Assembly (NCBI GenBank): GCA_918807975.1
Contig: OU964925.1
Span: 10,702,798 to 10,766,797 of the forward strand
Source: Aplidium turbinatum
Taxonomy: Eukaryota; Chordata; Ascidiacea; Aplousobranchia; Polyclinidae
DNA: 64,000 nucleotides
Direction: 5' to 3'
This document shows positions 12,301-21,300 of this stretch, in pieces. Position 1 is the stretch's first letter. The number at the start of each line of letters is the position of its first letter. Under the pieces are notes generated by a model. That model was given only the letters and a program-made list of their open reading frames with translations. It had not been told where the DNA came from and searched no databases. Both the position numbers and the translations under genes were made by a program.

Positions 12301-15300
12301 GTGAACCCAAAGGACAAGAAAACAACAACAGGATGTACGACAATAGACGCAATTAATTGAAGTTCTTGGCGCGAAAAGGCGATGTGCTGCTGGTTTCGAA
12401 ATTTGAGATGTCACATTTCTAATTTTTTGGCACTTCCATCAGGTGATAAATCTATCACGTGACCTATGATAATACAATAAGTTTTGGGGCAGTCCAAAGA
12501 ATACACTGCATTTTAATAGCATTTTAATGTCTTGTTACTGACAACATTTTCGACATGTCATTTTTTTGTACAAAGCGCTTCAATTGGAAATAACAAGAAT
12601 AATTAGAAAAGAAGTTAAAATGTTTGAAAAGAAATTGGTGGTGATGAAATACAAAGTGTCAACAACATTTCAAGAGGTGGTGGTACGTGCGTTCTCACAA
12701 GTTTTTCTCTCAGCCAAACCAAAAACTCGCTGGCTTAATCTGCTTGGCATTGATCTAACCCGGTTGTGCGTGATTACGTCATTGGTTGATTGCGGTTTGC
12801 ATCAACAAACTACCAACTGTACTTGTACATTCATCAGCACAACCGGCGAATGATTGGATGGGCTTGAGAAGGCGCGGTAAATCCCAGTCGGCAGATCGGT
12901 TTGTTTTTACATTGATTCAACGTATGCATTCATCGAATATAGGTATAATAGAACTAATTTTCGGGCTGGAAATGAAGCCACTGCGGAGAATATGAAACGA
13001 CAACGGACTGTTTTTCGTTTCTTGCACTAGTTGCAACTTGCAACGTTCATCTGGCGGCAGATGAACGTTGTAACTAGTGCTAGAAACGAGAATTGTTCTG
13101 ATGAACACCCAAGCTTTTCAGTATTCAGACTGCTTTTGATGAACTGTAACACGCAGCAAGGGCTAATTAAAATGAAAAAATAAATAAAACGGTTCCAATA
13201 CGTTGTGGCGACAAAATGGCTTCTGCAGTTGACAACCATGGGAAAGTGATTAAGTGGTGTAAATGCGATTAGATTTGCATTCAGCATTGCGGAAGACGAC
13301 AAAAGAGAAAAGGAAAATTAGTTTGGAGTGCAAGAAAAGGAGGTTGGGTGGAAGTGCAAAATATTTGCCAAGAATTTCATTCATTTTTATATCTGTGCTT
13401 TTTTCCAGTGACGAAAATACAACAAAAATGTTTACAGCAATGTCAGCACACGTCATCAATCTAAATCTGAAGAATAATGATGCGTGTTTTACAGCGCGCT
13501 GTATCCATCGCAGATTTGCGTTGCCCTCAGCGCTTTACCAAGCAAACAGGGTCGGTCGGCTGACGATGTTTTGCCAACAATGCACAAGTCAAAGCTTGGT
13601 GCTTATATTGTACAGCAGTGATCGGTAAACTGTGGGCCGTGGCCCAATTTTGGGCCTATTAGCAATTTTTATTAGGCCATGAACTACATAATAATATCAA
13701 AAGTCCAAAATACACATATCATTAATTTAAAGTCAGGTGAAATACTCTTTAACACTATATTGTATAATGAGTGACATTAAGTGCTGCAAAATAATATTTG
13801 ATGATTATCATCAAAAATTGTAAAAAAACACATTATATTATCTCGAAGCGATACTGCTAAACTCATCTTACAAAGAACCATGCTGCAGTAATATAATTAA
13901 TGTAAACTGAAACTCAAATTCGAAAAAAAATATTGCGCAGAATTTTAAAACTAAAAGAATTTCAATGTTTTTAAATTAAATGCCGGTTCAATCTTGAACA
14001 GCGTGCATGTTACAAGGCTGAAAAGTCGTCGTGGTTAATCTCACGGTCACGGTGAATCATGCAGCGATGCCACACAGGTAGGTGGATTCCACGTTCGAGC
14101 ACTCTGAAATCATTACGTAATGACTACAAATTTTATTGCAACGATTCATTTTGTAGCGTGGGCTGCAAAGCATGTGTACGCCCAACCAGAAAATTAGTCC
14201 TTTTTTACATTGATTTAATGCCTTCACACATTGAACCAATGTAATAAGAACTGCTTTTTTGGATGGGTGAGAGCTTGCGTTACAAGCCATTTCGGGGTTG
14301 TTTTACGTTGTCACAACTGTGAAATTGAGTTACATTTTCCTGATGTGGAATTGATATTTTCAAGGCATCGTCAGAGACAAGCGCGTATCAAATCGAGGTT
14401 AGAGAAATGTGATTGATGAGACATAAATGGTCGCGCTTTTGCAAAGCGGGATTCAATTTAGACCAATTTGTCTGAGGCATCAATCGTTTCTATTTTTTTA
14501 TATTCGTTATTTATTACGAAAGTTTAAAAAGACAGTCACGGAGAAACAAATCTTAAATCCTTGTTCGGCTGCCTCGAAGCTAGTGGTCCAGAACGACTTC
14601 AACTGTTCCGAGGTTGCACCTGTTCTTGCTTTGTTGAAATAACACCAAAGCATACATCAACGTGTGGTTGATCAGTGTTTGCAGAAAAATGTTTAAAATT
14701 TCCTTTAATAATTTTGGTAAATGCCGACAGGAATGTTCGTGGACAGTCAGATGGTTTTCTACAATTCTCCAAATAAGCAGGTATGCTGTTGATTTATGCC
14801 AATTCTACACGTAACTCTCGAGTCAGACCCAGAATTTTACGATATGTCCGTTTTCTTTTAACTTTTTGATTCATCGCCAGCCAAAACCACACCAAGATTG
14901 AAGTAGTCTTGGCTGCATTACAAACTTCAAGACAGTTGAAGAAATCAAAGCGAAAAACATTATTAATTTGAAGATACCAGATGAGCAATCGTCGTGGTAC
15001 TTCAATATAAGACCCCACCACATCTTTTCATTTCGATAAAAACTTATAAAAAAAATTAAAGGGCAAGTATAAAGGGTTCTTGAAGAGGACCTCCGATGAA
15101 AGATGACAAAGATTAGTGCTCAAGATCTTCTAAGTTCGTCCAAGCGTTGACGGAAGTTCAAAAGGTTGGTATTGGCTGGGATGGTCCAGGTAAACCAACA
15201 CTGAGAAAGCCAAGTGCTTATTTTGAACGGTTGGCTGACCACTTTGAAGCCTTTGTTTCAGCTCAAGTAAGTTCAATAACGCACAAGAAGCGATTAACAA

Positions 15301-18300
15301 AGTTCAAACAAAAAATGAAGCCTCCAAATCTAACGATGATGCATCATTGTGCTTCAACATAATCATACAAAGTCAGAAAGGGGATTGCAAAATGTAAACA
15401 TGGCAACATGTAAAGCAGTTTCCCGATAATGATGCTTTAGAAACGTTAATCAAGCATTCAAATCTTCTTCCATTGCAATTGAATTGTTTTTGCACAATTT
15501 TGTATAGTACCGTACTTAGGGCTAGTCCAGTTTTTGGCACTTGCTAGGCACTTCACACAAGCTTAAAGTCGACTTGGGTAGGTTTCAGCGCAAGGAAGGT
15601 GTTACGTAAATTTGTGAGTGTGAACTTTAAAATCCTATACAGTTCACCTGTTACTATCAAAACTTAGCTGAAATAACATATTTATTGTAAAACGAAAATG
15701 TCACTTCCCAGCACGCTACTTTTCAGGTGAAGGCGAATACACAACAGCCACTTGGTAAGATTTCGTAGCAAAACCTCAAATCAAAACTCGAAGGAAAAAT
15801 GATAAGTGATGTAAGAAAAAGGCAAATTTCACACAATAGCGGTCATTGTTAATCGCGGGAGCTACTGAGAACGTTTGCGGAAATGTGTAATTTTAGATAA
15901 ACCTGTTGCGATAAGGCAGCGAAAAATATCGGTTTAATAAAAGTAAACCTCTGATGAATTCCCAATTGCGTTGAAAATGACTACCCAGAATCAAATATTA
16001 CCGAAGAATGAGTCACGAATCAATTTATTTGTCGATTCAACGTCGCACTGCAGCAGAAAAGATGTTTCAGTAAAAATACAGCAAAGTTGTGAGCTTTTTA
16101 AACATTTGGAAGAGTCAATTAAGAAATAATGAAATGATAAAACAATAAAAACTTCTTTATTCAAGTTACTAAGCTAGTTAATTGTTTAAGTGATATGATG
16201 CTTAAGCTAGTAAACACAACTTCAAAATTTGTCACAACCTTTTTGCTTTGAACCATCCCATCAGCCTTTTATAGCATTTAAATTTAATCAAAACTAACGA
16301 TGCATTTAGTAAACTCGCCTCTCAAAACAAAAATGTCATGCTAAAACCTCGTATAGCTTGTTTCAAAAAGCAGGTTAGACTATTTTTAAACCATCGCATA
16401 ACTGCAGTTCGGCGTGACCAGCCAAGACACAAAGCCACAAAGCGACGCTTGCAACAATGGTTTCATTATTCGGCACAAAAATACTGCTAGTAGAACAGAA
16501 AGTGATACATTTGCATGAAAAGAATTTAAAGTTTCTCACGACGGATGTGAAATCGTGTTAACATCTTAAAAAAACTTCTGTATTAAATTATCCTGTTCTG
16601 CATAATACATTGTAGTTCAAAGCTTTGTGCAAAATGCGTCGTGAATCACAGTCGCCAATCTAATTTGAGGGTAACAGTGGTGGTAGTTTTGATGCCTATG
16701 GCTAGACAACAAAGATGGCAATAAAGCACAAAATATTTGCAGCATCCAAAAAAAATGATGAAATTGTAGATAAATTCCAACACACATTTTGGTGAAGTTA
16801 CGAACACTTCAAATTCACAAAGGCACTACCAATAATGACAAACCAAAACACAAGCCGGCTTCCTGTCCAAAAACAAACAAGAAAAACACCAAAATAATGA
16901 GCGTTTGAGAAGTGAGCTACGGTGTGGTTAGTGTAAACAAACATATACATATATTTGCCGGAGCGTACAAGGTGAGGCAATTCAATTAAAGATGTTTGGC
17001 AAAAAAACAAGTTGATATTAGCAAGAAAAATACTTTTACAAAGATCAAAGAGTGTTACCTCGTTGATGTTGACACAACACTAGGTTGTATTGCATCACTG
17101 TAAATGCCACAAACACTACTTCGGCCATGTCGCTAACCGGCAAATGAAACGGAACAAAAGATGACAATTTGTGGACACAAATCTAAAAACCATTAAAGGC
17201 CGAAGCCATTTCTCATCCAATCATAAACCGATTTTACAGCCAAAGTGTTTTCAAATTTAGAATCATATGAACAATTGCAATGGTTTGCAGCTTTATCACA
17301 AAGCTTCAGGATCAGAGAACTGTTTCGTGGACGCTTTCACAAATTTACAGGAAAAGATAGACATCGTTGCTGAAAATACACAAGAATACACTGCTTTTTA
17401 ACTGGATTATAATTTTAGAGTAACAAATTTTCGACGTATTTTAGTACAAAACGTCCATTCATGAAAAACAAATTCGATTGCAAATTTCAAGTTCTGAATG
17501 ATTGTGCAAAAAGCTTGCTATTAGATTCCCATCGAAAGACAACGCGCCACAAGCCGAGTGGTGACAAACTACGAGATTGCATCCTCTGCAAATAGTTTCC
17601 AAAGTAAGTGATACCAGCGAATTTGCTGCATAAAGGGCAATTTTTCACTACGTTTTGTCTTGAACAACAACAGAAGCGTGTATGGCATATTGACCAAACA
17701 GAACTTGATAGGCTCCCACACGTTTTTCCTAGACAAAGGCAAACGCAAAAAAGAATGCGGTTCTCTAGAAACAGCTCCAGTTTCAACATTTCATTTGTGT
17801 CAACGTAACAGCTTTTCCAGTCAAGTTTCACAACTGCTATTCACAAAGCTGCAACAATTTCGACTTCACACGAAGCGAGAAGTTACAAAGTTTCAGGTAA
17901 AAGCTGGACGTTGATCGACATCGGCTTAGACGAAATCGTCGAATATAGTTGATCATGAATCGCAGAATATGAAACCGCAAGATTTATGGACGGATAACAC
18001 GCCGGATGTCGTTCGTTGTATTTAGGAAACACTTGACTAAGTCGGAAAACGCTGATATGTTATTACAACATGGCCATGCCCCCCGGCACATGTGCGAGGT
18101 ATGTGCCATATCATAGTTTTTCGTCATCCCCGTGTGTGTGTGATATTAAGGAAAACTCTTTGTGGCAAAACTCAAAATGACTGTAGTTGGCAGGTATCAA
18201 GTTTAGCAAACTGCATTCAACATTAAATGAAAGCTCACTGTACAGTACAGAAAGAAAAGTCTTCGAGACAAAAGTGTAAGAAACAGCATACAGACACTGC

Positions 18301-21300
18301 ACACTAGCGCAAAGTAAACATTCAGATAAAAAAAAATCAACATTACACTCTCTTTGTGAAGAAAGAGGCGTTCTTCCCGGCTATCAGCACAAGGCTGAGC
18401 GCTCACTAGTACAGCGAGCAGTTGCGATTCGCTAACCATAACGGTGTAGCTGTACAACTGGCATGTTAGGTCAAAAACAACATGTTAAAAATAAGAACTT
18501 GTTGTTAATACACCGTCTATGTACGTCAAATCAACACAAATGAAAACTGCTGACACATCGCACAAGGGCGTTGTGGACTGTTGAATAAATGAATTAGTGC
18601 CTTTGCCGTTCCAACGTGGTAATTCCATACCATTGATGCTCGTAAAGCTGATTATCACCCCCAACCAATTAAACAATATCGTTGTTTCTTTTTGTCACAG
18701 AAGATACTGATAATTAGAGTTGCTTTTGTAGCACCTAATTTAGAGTACGTTAATCAAGTCCAGTGTTGTGCTCTTTTGTCTTTGAAAAAAGTACTTGAGT
18801 TGAATTGCAAGCTGTGTGACAATCACCAGCGGAGATTCAGAGCGCCGTTCGTCATGGATAATAATCCACTTTCCCATCAGACCTCAACTGCTTCTATAGC
18901 ATAGATCGATGATGAGTGTCATTGACAGGCTATGCTGTGCAAAAACACTTGAAATATCTTTTGACTATAGTGATATAAGTTTATTTTTGCCCACGTTTAA
19001 TAGCTTACAACGTCAAATCAACGTTGAATTCACCAGCTAAATAAAGTTCAGTCTTGTGAGGGATCATCTCTCCCTCCAAATATTGATCCTGGCTTACTCT
19101 TTGCAGGTCAGTTGCGGTCAGTGTGAGGTTAAGCGCGTGCATGCGAGTGGCATAAAAGAAACACAAGTTGATCAGGCATCACAATTAAGATGGAAGAACT
19201 TTTGTTGAAACCTCTGCATTGGAACTGTCCGCAAGCAAACCAGTTCGTAACAAAACCTCGGTAAAATTTCAATGTGTGAAATTTGTCGTGCAGCACCAAA
19301 TCATCAGGTCTCAACCCTATGAAGTAACAGTATACTCATTCTAACTTCCGATAGATAAAGTGAAAAAATGTCTTTCTTTTAAGTTTTAAGTACGTACGTG
19401 ACACAGATCATGACCTTCAAATAGAGAAGGGTCAAAACGTGGTTTTCAAGGCGGTCGGTCAGTCAATCAACCAGCTTCCCATGCCCCATTGCCAATTTAA
19501 GACCGATTTTGTTACCAGTTGGCACAGTGCCATTACCAAAAGGTTTGGTATTCTTTAACGTATTGTTTGAAAACTAGGTCACAAGCTACCAACACATTGA
19601 CGGAATTCACGCCACTGCTTGACAATCTGATCATCAAAATATAGCCCGGAAAGTAAACAAATAAACTAAAGGTCAGGAGGTCTGACGTTACCCACGAAAC
19701 TTTTCTTCACTTCACAGTCTGTTTCCAGTAATTAAATTTTCAACAGGACACAGATTTAATTACAAAAGACATCTGACTCTTTCCATAAACCGGCCAAATG
19801 TCTGTTGTAAAACGTTTGCTGCTGATTAACTAAATGCAGTTTTTGACTGAATTGTTTTTTTAAACTATCAAGTCTAAAGCGTCCAACAAAACCTCTAGCT
19901 GTATTATATTTTTACGAGCAAATCATGAAATTAGGCGTTTTGACAACATGGGTGGTTTTTACTGTCCAAGTTAAAATGCAACTGCAGTAGTGCGATGTTT
20001 TCTAGCCTAGTTGCATCGATTAGAAAAATTAGGTTCAAGTTTTGTTAAACAACGATTAGATGCACAACGCAGTATGGAAAGAGTAGATTATTAAAATTAA
20101 AAAATATCTAGCGATTAACCAAAAAAGTTGCTTTAATTCATCATTAGAAGTAAATAACTTTAAAAAAGGAGTTGCTTACAAAACGTAATTTACACAAAAT
20201 GGGCAAATTCTTATGGAGTTATTTACGATTTTCAAATTAGACAATTGGATAGAATAACCAGACGCACTGCGTCTGCGCTTCCCAGTGCGTCTGAAACTAA
20301 TCGACCAGAGACTGCCACATGATATTTGCATATCAACTAGAGAACGAATTAAAGTCCTTTTCGTGACTGTTGGATGGATCATAACGCAGCTGTGCTGTGT
20401 GCATGTTACAGTGGGAATATGACACTGTCGCCAGTAGACCGTTGTAATAAACGGCACTGTGTTCCTGCTCAGTTAAGAACCACAGGCAACGACTAGTGTC
20501 AACTGGCCATAACCTACATTGACACTTGGCCAAATAAGGGAATCCAAATAGGTCCCAAGAGGGGGTAGTACGCTAAGGTAGGCAGAAGGAAATAATAAGG
20601 AACCAAGGCGCCAATGCGCAAACGCGGTCTTTTTATCTTTGATCAGATCAGATCTTAATTTATCTGTGTGGCTGGATCATAAACTAATAGACATACTCAA
20701 AACATCAGTCAAAAACTAGTTCAAGCAATTAGTCTCTTTAGTGCCAGTTCAACATCCAATCAAACATTGTACTATCCGCACGTCACAACGAACGACACAA
20801 AGTCCTTCACACGTCATTGCCATTAATGTTTTATCCACGATTTGAGTGAATAAACAAAGTTAAGCAGTTAAGCACACAAACAATAAAAATTGGGCCACGC
20901 CACAAACTCTGGTTAAGTCTCAAACTGCGTAATCTTTTATATTCTAATGACTGCATGGGTTCGCTATTGATAAAGTTCGGTTGTTGGGCTTAAATATTAA
21001 GCCAAGCGAGGCACTCAACTGCATCGTGTAAATCGGTCAATGGCAAAACCGGATGAACTGAACGTACAATTCAAGAATAATGTGATGTTATATATTCATA
21101 CCACCGGGCATAATGCTACCGCAGTGGTTAGAATAGCTTATCATATCCGAGGTTTGAACTGAAAACAGCGACATTTCTAATCCATAATGATACATTCAGA
21201 CGTAAACTCCAAAGATGTACAGTAGCGACATTATGTGGATTAATGTCACAGAAGTCAAAGACAAGCTGCATGACAAAATCTTTGACCATATTTTCTTTAT

